DNA from: Sistotremastrum niveocremeum HHB9708
Lineage: Eukaryota; Basidiomycota; Agaricomycetes; Sistotremastrales; Sistotremastraceae
Reading direction: 5' to 3'
Length of the DNA: 64,000 bases
Assembly (NCBI GenBank): GCA_001630475.1
Contig: KV419435.1
Span: 23,303 to 87,302, forward strand
A program made the translations under genes and the position numbers. This document shows, piece by piece, positions 1 to 11,900 of the stretch (positions are counted from its first letter, which is position 1; every line of letters begins with the position of its first letter). A model generated the notes under the pieces. The model was not told the origin of the DNA, did no database searches, and saw only the letters and a program-made list of their open reading frames with translations.

Positions 1-66
1 AGCCGCGTCATCCAAGTCCCATCAGCCAGTACTCGCCGACACGAAGAACTGATACGACTCACCGCC

Positions 67-582
67 GACTCCCTCCACCTCATTCCTCCTCCACCGATCC
101 TTTCAACTTCTGTTTCTCGTCGTCGTTCTAGCCCTCCATGAAATTAAGATTGCACGAACAAGGATCATGTCAACCTCGTAAGTGCTCTTTCGTTTCGTTT
201 CGATCTTGTAGCTTACCTCGATTCCTTTCAGATCATGTTCATCGGCGTTGAGGGATGAGATTGGGTGCTGGAGATGGAGATAGGGAGTGTCATCTAGGTC
301 TAAAAAATGTCAGGTGCGTGATTCGTTCAATCGGTCTCGTTATCATTGCTAACTATCTGCTTTACATTCGTTCAGACTTCAACTTCGTCCACCCCTCTCG
401 TTCCTCGAACAACCTCCCATACCGCCCATCTCCTCATCGTCGACATCATCGCCCTCACTCTCGAGTCTCGACCTTGGCCGTCCACGCCTCGCTTCGCTAT
501 CCCTCGCTCGTGCACGCAACGACTCAACACCTCCACCATCTCTCGAAGACCCGAAGTACGGAACCCAGAGCTTGAAGGATAG
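67..582 (+). CDS. Possible small spliced protein (77 aa), unrecognised
   Basis: Splicing 67-177, 298-313 and 376-582 gives an in-frame 77-aa product starting MSTSSKKCQTSTSS and ending in PELEG before TAG. The donors (GTAAGT, GTGCGT) and acceptors (CTAG, TCAG) are normal, and the second intron has a good CTAAC branch site. I recognise no domain; the product is rich in Ser, Thr, Pro and Arg. The first intron would be about 120 nt, longer than most here, and other acceptors inside it give early stops. The transcript could instead be non-coding. Weak call. Confidence 0.25.
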
Positions 583-3500
583 AATTGGAGTTATTTTGAG
601 ATGAGGTGGTACTGATACATGAAAAGTGCGTATGTTCGTTATCTCATGTCTCGACCGATACTTACCATGTATTCTCATTCGTTCGCGTCACCTCCCTCAG
701 TCCTCACATTCCCCCTTCGTCTCGCTGCCGCCTCCTCCGCTCTCGCCTGATACTCTCGCATCGCCGGTATCGTCCACCTCCCTCCAACGTCGACTTTGCC
801 ATAGCCGTCGTCACAACCTCTACCACCACCAGCTTCCTTTCCACCTCTCGCCGCTGCCGCTCTGCAAAGCCACTGCAATACCCAGGTACCCAAATGAAAA
901 CCATCAGCAAAAGGCAGCGTTAAGAAGAAGAGTGTGAACAAGACAAACAAGAAGTCCAGGTGTCTGGCTCTGAGTCCGAGTCGTAGTTTGAGTGAAGTGT
1001 GATCGCACGTACTCGAGTCCTGTCTGGACTCGAGTACGAAGAGTGCGAGTACTTGAGTTCCGCTTGAACTTGAGTATGAAGACTCATTGAGGAGAAGAGT
1101 GTGATAAGTCCGACAGTGTGATAATTCCATGAGTGGACAAGTCTTGCAAGTCGACTCGTCCACTCATGGATGCAAAGACTCGAGTCTTACAAACAGACTC
1201 GAGTGCCCATGAATACAAGTACTCGAGTGTTCTGAAAGCACTCGAGTATGAATACTCGCAAATACTCGTGTGATCTCGAGTACTCGCGAATATACACGCG
1301 AGTACTCGAGTGTTTTGGAAGAAAAAACTCAAAAAAAATTCGGATGCGAGACCTTCGGCCTCGCATCACGAGTACTCACCGACGAGTACTCGAGTATGGC
1401 GAGTATGTATTCGTTGGAAGCCTTATACTAGGCTACGGATATCTGTATATTGGATAGAATATAAACAACATTTTGTTCGAAATCGGTCCGTCCTCTAAGC
1501 TAGTAGCTACTCTTCAAAGCCGCATCAATATATGTATGATTTTTTAAGAGTACTAGTACTAGTCCTAGTGCTCCAGAGTGCAAGAAACGTCAACGTCCTT
1601 GATTAATCGCTACGTGAGAACTGGCGATTTGCTGGATGTGCGTGATGATCATGCGATCGAACTTTGAATTCTATTATCGAAGTGTCAAATGAGGCGATAG
1701 TGGGAATGAGAGGGAGAAAGAATGATGATTTGAGACCTGAGACGCGTACGGCACTTTAATAGCTCAGGATCTTTCGAGGGCTTTCTGTATATTTAGAAGT
1801 TTATCCTCTGACTGGGGAACCGAGAGATAAAGGACGTTCAAACCGGCTCGAGCGCTCCTGAGGTATAGTATCAACTGATTTGAAAATCCCCATATCATTG
1901 TTTTCGACGAAGATCGGGGTCGGTGGTCTCAAGGCTCGTAGCGAGTAGGCGCCATTAAAATAACGGGATATAAACTCCAGATGTTGTAGAAGGACAGCTG
2001 CCGTCGTGATCCTGAGTGACGACCTCTTCTATAGGTCAGCTTATCATTTTCCCACGAGTCGTACGGCTCGATCGAGTCGATTCGGTTTAGATTTAAGCCA
2101 GTCAGCCAGTGTCAGCCTGATCGAGCATCCGAGTCGTCGGAGGTTATCCTTGTCGTCATATAAATTCAGGCGCGGGCGCGGGTCCTAAGGGCGCTAAATT
2201 GGCGATGGCGAATCTCCCTTTTTTACCTCGAATTTAGGTCCTCAGTAAATTGGGATTCACCGCCGCTGAATTTGCCTCGACTCGAGTCAGATACGCTGTG
2301 ACAGATATACATGTAGGAGTGATCGCTCGAGAGGCAGCACGAGGTGACGAGCGAGGACTTGAAGGGACTCCGAGACGATTTCTGAGGATCAGGAGGTATC
2401 AATGAATAGTCCGGTGGATCCATTGAATGTTCAACAGTTCCAGAATAGATTCGAAGAAAAAGGACTGAAATATTCAGGAACTCGGCGGTGGGTCCAAAAC
2501 AGTATTCGGGACGTACGAGTTTACATGATCTTACGATATAGATATGATACCTGAGGTCGAGATCGAGGTTGACTGTGAGCGGTGTGTTGAGGTCTGAATA
2601 TCAATGTCGCAAACAGAGAGGATGGATGACGCTGACTAAGCAGCAAATCGCTCTGCTTTACTGTACTTTAGCTTGGGAGTTCCATGAACATCGTTTCGGT
2701 ATCCCAACAGTGCGCTCTGCCCCATTGCACATCGACAAGAGTGTCCCAAATTCTATTCATAGGGGCACTCTACCGTAATGAATACAGAAGAAGATACAAT
2801 GGTCCGAGTCCTGGGTTCCCTATGTGGCTCGAAATCCCCTTTCTTCTGGCCATGGTCTTCAGTCAGTGAATTCCCTATCCGCGTTCTTTCATGATCAAAT
2901 TCTCACCTCTTCCGCAGTCAAACATGAACACGCCATTTAATTGAGAGGCAGGGGGGCGGGAGCCTGGGGACGTGTTGAATTCGTTACTCCGGATGCGTGG
3001 CACGCAATATTGATGCGGCGGATTGTCCAAAGACCTGTCCTGTCCAATGCTGAATGCGCCCGACCCGAAGCGTGGCGGTGACTAGTCTTGGTTTTTCTGC
3101 TGAGATGGGCCGAACTCAGTCCGCGTTTTTCGTCAGGTCGACCTATTAGGACAGACTGCGGAGGGAGGCCATCTGGGTACGTAATTCTCTGTTTCGTACT
3201 GTTTTAGTATTTAACGTCTCGCTGGCAGTGTCTTAAATAAAGCCTTAATCCCTTCTCCAACCCAAGAAGACCGCCCTCCTCATTTCATCCGCACGCCGAT
3301 AAAAGAGCTATGACGAATAGGGGCATCGCGCGAGACGGACACGTATGTAATCTACTCTTGGAGGACAGTAATTTGTGATGGCGATGAACTGCGTATGTCT
3401 CCTTATCTTTATTTTATTATTCCGGTCTGCTAATCAAGCTCCTCCCAGCCGTCATCCCGCTGATCCCGACCACGCATCCAATCCACTCATGGTTTCTCGG

Positions 3501-6341
3501 GTTTCTCGGGTTTCTGGGGCTCGGCTCCTGGGAATCGTGCGGGCAAGCGTGCGGGATGAAGCTTGGATGAAGTTTGGAGCGCTGACCCACGGAGTCGAGA
3601 GAGTCACTTCTCAGGATTTGACATGCGATGAGAAGATGAGGGGCGAAGCTTATCTATCGAGGTTTGTTATATCCGCTATCATTCGAAGCACTGTGCCTGA
3701 TATGTATCTCGTATCAATAGTCATATCATCAATCCGAAGCAATCTCTTTGGCATATCCTTCGAAACACGGGCTTCCCACAAAGCTCGAGGACTCTCGTTC
3801 TCAACACGCACACCCCTCTGCGTTCGCTGTCGGTTATGATGACCGGTCGTCCAAATATTCTTTGGAGAAATTGGATCGTCGAAAGTTGAATCATAGCACT
3901 CATCGTTTGATGAACTTCGAGCCATACGCTGTCCATTGGATTTTCAATTCGCCGCGCAATGAGCTAGCGTTCACTTTCGTACACATGCATCATCCTGTCG
4001 GAATGCTATGAAAAGACTGGGAGTACGGGTTAAATGCATGTACACTAGTACTCTAGGTCGGTCTTCAGTCGTTTATTCATTCAGGATGTATCTCTGACTG
4101 CTGCGCCAGCTTTTCCTCTCGCTAGATAACGACCAGGCCTCGACGCTCGTTATGGAAGCTAAGATGACCTGCTTTATCATCAACTTCAATTGAAGATTGT
4201 CGATACCCGGTAACTATGATAGTCGCGTTATCACAACACATCCGAAGCTCGCGGATGCGGCTTCCTTTTCTCCTGAACACTCCAATCGATGTCCTGCGGT
4301 AAGCCTCCCTTTGTTCACGACGAGTGCCATGGTTCTCATCTTGTATCGCAGACGCATGGATCATCTCGCGATCTAGGTTTGGGAGACATCGAAGGCCCGC
4401 TTTAGCGCGTTGACTTCCGGCATGCCTGAAGCAAGGGTTGCGGACTTGTCTGTCTATGCCGTCATGTTCGCCTCTAGCTGGATCCATTGTCGGCGATCAG
4501 ACGATCTTACTATAGGCGTCGAAATCCCTTTTGAGCCCCGCGCGGCTTCGCCGAATTTGTTTAAGAACACACTCAGGAGGGCATAGCGACTTATTGGCAG
4601 GCGTGTACGTGTACCGTCATGTTGCCTCCACAGGTCCTGCAGCCAATGCCGCAGCCTTCTAGTGACTGCCCGGATCCTTGCGATGATTCCCTCTCGTGAG
4701 ATTCCAGTCGAAGATGTCGGACCACGACAATCTAGTACACCCGATGAGGGGATCAGTGTGGACTCGCAGTTGCCTGTGCTAGGGATCGCACGTCGCGTTC
4801 TTTGGTACCGCATTCCCATTTTCTCTTCGGGAAGATCCTCCGCTGATACATCATCTAGGTATTCGGATTAAACAGTCCCGCCGTTTGGTTGTTCAATCTT
4901 GATCTTCCAGCTTTTCACGTCCCGTGCCATTGGACCATTATCCCGGAAGGACTATCACGAATTAGCAGAGGTGTGGCAGGTCCTGAATAATATTATTGGA
5001 TGGTACTCATGGATTGGTTTTTAGGTCAGCAAAACTTCCTTCCTTCCTTCCTCCCTTACTTCTTCGAGTTTGACGATGCTTTCCTTGGTGCGCAATGTCT
5101 TCCTCCAACAACAATACGTCCCCTCTAATACCTCCATCTAGCGTTAGCGCTGCGGGAATTCAAAGCTCGGGTTGATATTTATAATGCGGTCTCGTCGTCA
5201 CCAATGCTATCAGAAGGCATGCATGTTCTTCTTCGTGCTTTTGATATCTCCTGCAGCTCTGGCCTCGTTCGGTCTGCTTGTTCGTCTCGTTCATCGGTTT
5301 ACTTTGTCTTTCCGAGCTCCGCTTCCGAGGTTCTTCGTCCACCATGATGAGCTACCGAAAGCAAAATTGTCACCTCTACGATTGCTAATGTGTTGTCGTA
5401 CTGCGCGTTATCTGGTCACGGCTCGATCTTATCCTCTTCAATCATTATGGGATCACGTTCCTATCAAAGGGGTAATGTAAATGAATACGTGTGGTAAGCT
5501 GACTCTGGCTTTCTCATTTCATGTCTAGCTCAACGTAGAACTTTCCCAGGCTTCTCCCGCCGCCTAGCATGAGGAAGGCAAAGGGACGCAACTCGTCTGC
5601 TTCACCCTTCGCCCTTCGCCCCTGGCTTCTGTCGTGTAATCTGCTCGTATTCATTTCCATCCACTGTGCACCAAAATTCACCAAGGAATATCAGAACATA
5701 AAATACCGATCGTCATCCACCCATAGAAGCTCAAACATCTTGAGAATACCGAAAAGAAAGCGAAGATCTCATATCCGACCAGCTGCGGCATGAATTACTC
5801 ACGTCGAAGGCGCGATTCTACTTTCCAGAGTGCGGCTGGGCACAGGTAATTGTCGCTGCTATCATTCCTATCTGCGACTCACTCAAAAAATCCAGCCAGA
5901 CTACAAATCTCGGCTCCTTCGCGCTCAATTACCAACGGTTGAGACCTCAAAATGGAGCAGCTGCGCCCTTGCGCTTTGATTGGGAGGCCATCGCAGTGTG
6001 TCTAATTCCCCCGAATAATCTCTTCCCGACACTAACTCGTAAACCATGAACAGACTGCCATTAGCCATCTCAGGCGATCGCGCTGTCGCCGTCATCCAGC
6101 TGTTGATATTGCGCAGGGATTTCTAACCATTGAGAGACTCCCCAAAGGTCTATACGGTCAAGAGGACGTCCATTATGTGCTCGATTAAGACATTATTTCT
6201 TTATTATTAAGACTTGGATATTGTGATGCGGATACTAAACCTAGCAATACACAGTGCAATGCGAATACAGCGATTGATGAGAGACATAATGACACACGAC
6301 GAAAGCAATACGAAGCAGTACGAGAACCGGAAGAGCTGTAT
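583..6341. other. Long stretch without a recognisable gene
   Basis: Apart from the palindrome cluster at 1012-1394, I see no gene I can defend here. Short open frames occur on both strands, for example a 154-codon frame from 3375 (+) and a 121-codon frame at 4454-4819 (-), but none matches a family I know. An intron-like segment lies near 3393-3446, with a CTAAT branch site followed by AAG. Joining across it gives only a roughly 50-residue hydrophobic product. Decayed genes or unique non-coding RNA are both possible. Confidence 0.5.
1012..1394. repeat. Cluster of ACTCGAGT palindromes
   Basis: The hexamer CTCGAG occurs nine times in about 380 bp, at 1012, 1029, 1179, 1198, 1222, 1241, 1275, 1305 and 1389. 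Most copies sit in ACTCGAGT, often inside larger inverted repeats such as GGACTCGAGTAC. The related non-palindromic words GAGTACT and ACTCGC also recur. A separate hairpin, GATGCGAG paired with CTCGCATC, lies near 1342-1367. Chance would give roughly one CTCGAG per 4 kb. The copies are irregularly spaced, so this is not a simple tandem repeat. Confidence 0.8.
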
Positions 6342-8977
6342 TCACTTTTCAGCACGCTTTCCCGGACCAATCTTGCCCAACAGAGACCACAGCGAAGTTC
6401 CCAACGAGACAGGTCGCGACCTTGGCGATCGAAGTCCGGACGAAACTGACTGCGCCAGCAGTGTAGTACTAGCATGCGCCTCCTGGTTCTCCCCCGATTT
6501 TGTTCTTGACGCTTGATCGGATACAGCACGAGCACCACCGCCAGAAGCTTTCCGTGATCCACCTGACACGCGCCTTGAAGGGAGTCTGGCTCCGAGTGAA
6601 GCTGTGAAATCTTTGAATTTATTCGGCCTTGGAGCGGGCGGTACTTCGGGAATAGAGGAGGCTTTGCCTTGTGCTTCTTGCGTGGGAGTGATATTGTTGA
6701 ACGGAAGCTGAGCCATTAGGGTGCGTGGCGTAATTGCTTCGAGGGGTGCTCTGCGAGTATTTGTCTGCCTCGTCGGCGTGTCGTTGTACAGCACTCTGGA
6801 AGAGATCGGATTGCCATCGGCGACGGGACGAGGGGGAGTGATATCCATGGCTCGAGATTCCGGACTGTGGGTTGATGGGTCTAATACGGAGTCAAGCTGC
6901 ATATCATCCGACAAATTCGGAATAGGGCCTGGAGTATGATCGAGCGACGACGACTGCCCTTCCATAGGGTTAAGGACGAGACCACCGAGGCTGTCTGAAG
7001 ATACCGAAGGAGCGCTCATGACACCGTCGTTACTTGTAGACGCCTCCGGACTCGTTTGACGGACCCGTTTGAAGAAGGCCGGAATCGATGAACCAGGGGA
7101 GAGCTTGAATGACCGCTTTGATGCATTTGAGATCGTACTGGTGGGAGTGCCTGATCGCGGTACATTCGACCCCTCAATTACGTAGCCTAGGACCTCGCGA
7201 TCGATCTCGTTTGCGAAGCTCAAGTCTGGTTCGTCGAGCTTGGGCTCAACGTCAAGCTCGGGTCTGACGTCGTCGGAGGAGCTGGAGGACGGAATAGGTG
7301 CAGATGAGGAGCCAATTGATGGCAATGGATGCCAGGAGCGGCGAGTAATTGCTCTAGATGGCAATGGATGTATCGCTCGGCCGGCTCGGGTGGGAGCTTT
7401 TGGCGTCAGCTCGTTGAGACCGGGATCAGGCTTGTTCAGTAGGAGCCCGTCAATGTCTTTATCATGTGCTCTGGGCAAAGAGAGTGCGGGAGTAGGCTGA
7501 TTAGCGCCGCGTGCAGTATTGGTGGCGGCATCGTCGACTGATGGACGAAGAGAAGAAGTTGTTTGCTTCTGTTTGGTACCTGGCTGGGATCCGCTGGCAG
7601 AGGACTCGCCCGGGCCTGCGTCCACCTGATTCTTGCTGCGAGCGATGTCCCCAACTTCACGATGAGCGCATTGGGAAGCATTCAGATGACGCGTAGGGGG
7701 AATACAGAGGACGCTTTTATAGATCGATTTCAAGAGGGTGGGTCCGGCGAGTTGAAAACCGGCAGCTTTGTCGAATAAGGACATGAAAACGAACATGCGA
7801 CTTCGAAGTGATAAGAAGTTTCGACAGGCCGATCTATCTGCTGCCGTGGCCTAATTTTCTATATCAGGTATTCATTCGAGAGGCTGAAAATATGAGACTC
7901 ACCGAAGGGGGTATGTGCCTCATAATTGATTCGTTGCATTCCGTAGAACCGCAGCCGGCGTGCGTCTCCTTCATCGCCCCAAGCGCTTTCACAATCGCCT
8001 GCGGTACCTCTCCGATAATTGCAGGCAGAAGCTGCAGGATTTCGAGCGAAGCGCGATTTATTGGTTCCACCGAGAGGGATAGTCCCTGTTGCTGCAGGGT
8101 CGAAAACAGAGGCAGCAATCCATTGGTGAAAGACTTTGCGGGAGTGGAGGAGAGGCGGCATTCTCTAACGATCTCCAGAATAAGACAACTGCCGAGATCG
8201 TTGTCGACATCTTTTGCCAGCTGGCAGGCCGTGAGGAGCCCGGGTGCTATATGCGCGATAGGTCGAGCGGGGACGTCGACATTCTCCTGGCTCGTGCTCG
8301 AACCGGGCTGAGGAACTGTAGGAGGCGTTCCATCAAGACCTGCCAGATGGTTCACCAAGCGGAACAAGCAGGCCTTGATCGCCTGTTTTGAGGCGACGAA
8401 GTGGACGGGCTCGCGGAGCCGATGGCACGCTAACCAGGCAATTAAACGCCTGATGACCTTCGGAACAATGTCAACAAATTGAACATTGTTCAATGTGAGA
8501 AGGAAGGGTGTGAGGCTTAAGGGTACGATCAATAAACTGACGGTGACGCAGGAAATCATGAACTCACTTGTTTTCCAGAATGGTCACACCTCCTTTTTCA
8601 AATCCAATATGACATAGACACCCGGGCAAGGAACTGAGCTGATCTCGGGCATCAGCGAGATTGGTGATTCCGTTCTCCTGCAGTCTCCGGAGAATCCGAA
8701 GGGTGGATTTTTCAAGCAACTCTTGAAACTTTGCTGTGCGTTGAACATCCACGCGACGAGATTCGAGCTCTTCGACTACCATTCGTGTGAGCGCTGTCAT
8801 GGTAGCATAGGCCTTGTTGGCCTTGGCCTCAACTCCTGCTTCTTCCTCAACCCATTTGAATAGTGCATCAGCATCGTCTAACGATCCGGAGCGAATGCAG
8901 ACTTGATATAGGGAAGGGGGTGGGTCGAGAATATCCACAGGGAGAGTCGCGTTTCGAGTTTGGCCCGTCGAGGCCAT
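6342..8977 (-). CDS. Unrecognised 843-aa helical protein, long member of a local three-gene family
   Basis: Exons 8977-8568, 8515-7903 and 7850-6342 join in frame to 843 aa. Both introns are 52 nt with GTGAGT donors. Residues 1-340 look alpha-helical and contain a conserved stretch, LLTACQLAKDVDNDLGSCIL, that lines up with LLSTCSALNDELLGSCIL in the gene at 27159 and more loosely with the gene at 31435. The C-terminal 500 residues are a low-complexity Ser/Pro/Thr tail without recognisable domain, ending in a short hydrophobic-basic stretch (SLWSLLGKIGPGKRAEK). Intron 1 is phase 2 after 410 coding nt and intron 2 is phase 0, as in the two paralogues. I do not recognise the family. The long tail suggests a regulated scaffold, but that is inference. 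The ATG at 8977 opens the frame and gives the N-terminal alignment. Confidence 0.8.
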
Positions 8978-11900
8978 GAGACTGAGAGAGTCCTGGGTTA
9001 CAAAAGCGAAGCCTGCAGTGATTCAAACCAGAAGAACTTACACTCAGTCGTTTTTTTTTTCGTTGAAAGAGGCAGCCGAGATTAATTCGAAATAGGACAA
9101 CGGATTGAAATATATATAAAGCGAAGTCGACGAGACTTTGGGCGATGAAATGCAGAATTCAGTGAGCAAAGGAGCTTAGACGATTGTCGAGAACATGAAA
9201 GTAAGACGAAAGAAAGAGGAAGGCGCCTATCGTGGCTGGATTTGGACGATTTCCGGTTCAATATTGTTCCCTATTTGTATAGCGCCTAGATTATCATTAG
9301 GTATACTAACGATAAAAGAAGTACCTTCCGTCAGAGACTTGAATTTTCTCTATGATCGTGGGTCAGATTAGCATAAGAAAATAATATAGACGACTGCAAT
9401 ACCGATTTGAGTAAAAGTTCAGATAAAACTTTAGAATTCGAAGAGCGTCTAACGTAACCAAAATACTGAAAATAGGTCCTGCGTGTAAGTCTCCCTGATC
9501 AGAGGTCAGTTGAATACCGAAAACATAGCAAAGAATGAAGCCGAGCCACTAGTCAGGATATTCCAAGGCCATCGACCAGGAGAGAGTTTTTAGCTCTAGT
9601 AGTAAAACTGCGTCAGCAAGTACCATGGTGCAAAATTTCATCGGGACAAATTGATTTCCCTAATTCGGAGCTGGTCTTTCCTATTATGGCTCGAGATGGC
9701 GTGGCAATCGCCTGATCCCTAATATGTCTGGGACTTCATGGATAAAGAATCAAGAATCTCAACTTCTTTCTCTGAGAAGCAGAAGACATGCCAGTCAAAT
9801 TCTAAACTCGAGTTAAGACCGCAAAGCCCGCCATAGCCATTTGGCATGTCCAACGATTTTTACCCAGAATAAACAGTGAGGATTGGAAAGAGATAGTGAT
9901 TGACCTGAGTTCTTTTCTATAGCACAGTTTTATGAATAAATTAAGAAATTTGTCCCACACTTGAGGTGACGTCTTAAATAAGATTCGGCCTCGGATCCGC
10001 AACATAAAGTCGCAGACAGCTGTCAGCTGAACATCATCAGGCTGAAGTACGACAGGGATCATATCAAGACACAGCACGGCGGTCAGTTATCCGCCCGTGT
10101 CCTGTCGATATCTAGAGTGACCAGGGTTTAGGGTAGGGAGGAACAATGGGATGGATATAAAGTTGCAGCTAGTAACAGTATGTACGTCGTGCTCCTAGCA
10201 TATCCGCGGGCGACGAATATAGTCGTGATCGATTTTATGGCCGACCATATCAGATTTGATTCACGCCGTTCACAACAGCTAGACTGAAAGTGCGTTTAGA
10301 TGGAAGTAAAAATGATGAAAACGCGCGTCACGTCGCCGTGACGAGGCGCGTTGTCACAGAATATTTTCACAGAAATTCGCACGTCTGTCGACTTGGCGAA
10401 TGTCATGCGAAATACTCGAGGTTGGGCAGCTCCAAAGGTAGTGTAGAAGTTGCTGAGCCCCGTCACGCGCACATTGCATGCGCAGAATCCAACTGGAGTT
10501 GATCATCCCAGCGCTGTTTGAATTCATGCCGGTTGTCACTGACATGACCTCCGACATTCATTTGCGCTGATGCTTGAGCTGTATCTTGTAACACCAGAAC
10601 CTCGAAAATCATGACGCATCAAGCAGAACAGTACAGAACACTTAGAAGAGGCCAGGGGCGTTGAGGTTGTGGTCACTGATCGATAAAGTCGTTGCCGGGA
10701 CTGAAGTCAGGAAGCCAAAACCAACAGAAAGCGAAAAGCAGATCAAAAACAGTCCGTGGCGGAATGCGCAGATGAGCGGAGAGGTTGGAGTATCGTTATT
10801 CAAGAGACCAGGTCTGTATACCGCGTGTTATATTTGCAGGGAAAGACCCCCCTATCCGTAAAACAAGGAGTCATCGGGATTGACTGATGGGGATGCAGGA
10901 ACGAGATGTATTGCTCAGCAGACACAATCAGGGGTCCGAGATAGCTGGGACGATAGACTTCAAGACAACAGGGAAGCAGGAGCACGAGAAAACAAGAAGT
11001 CGCCACCCTTAAAGTAAAGGTGAGTCGGATATTGAGCCATGGGGGTCTGGGGGCGTTACGAGGTATGCGCAAATGTCTAGATACTAAGACGATGGTAAGA
11101 CGAGCTTGGCATGATTTGCCGTCCTAAACTTCGTAGTGTCTATTTCAAGGTCGATCGTCTTGCTCCACGTCTAGAACACGTGTCAGCTACAAGCATCCGA
11201 CGGACAAAGGAACGGACCAAAGAGCCAATGCATAAGAAAGGGCGATCCCGAGTTCTTCTCTCATTACGTTCGAATGTCCCGGTTCATCATCGCGGATGAT
11301 CCATTGGGGAGACGGCAATGAGTGATGGATCCCGGCGTCGAAGTAACGCGCGTCATGGGCGGCAGATACGAGACATCACACCATTCGATTGTATAACTTC
11401 AGATATGATTTTAGCAGGTGGTACCAGAGACGCCTTCATAACTTACCATGAACCCCCACCATCGTTGCCATCTTGACTTCTTCCTCATATAGGTAGAGTG
11501 GGCTGTAATGGTGAGGTTATCTCACTGGCTGACGAAGCCATGTCAGATGACGCACGGTAAACTGCCTTAAGACGTCACTCATGGGAGGGAATATCCGGGA
11601 AAGATAAAACAAGCGACTCGACTCGCGAAGAATAGTCGAAGATAGAACGTATGCTCAATGAGGTGCACGCTATAAGACAAAGTGTCACATCGTCAGCGAG
11701 GGCTCTGCAGACAACCAGGAAGACTGCGCACCTCAGAAGGTCGATGCCACGGGCTCTTCCATAATACTTCTTGCAATCGAACGAAATTCTTCTACGGTAC
11801 GACAGCTACTCCCAATTTGAGCCATACGTAATCATCTTGTGACGTATGTCGTGTGGAAGCTTCCAGAGTAGCTATCCGAATGAAATTGACGACGAAGTGA

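Noticed and set aside
6721-7778. Several plus-strand frames of 70-100 codons
   Set aside because: They lie opposite the Ser-rich tail exon of the 843-aa gene and mirror its composition.
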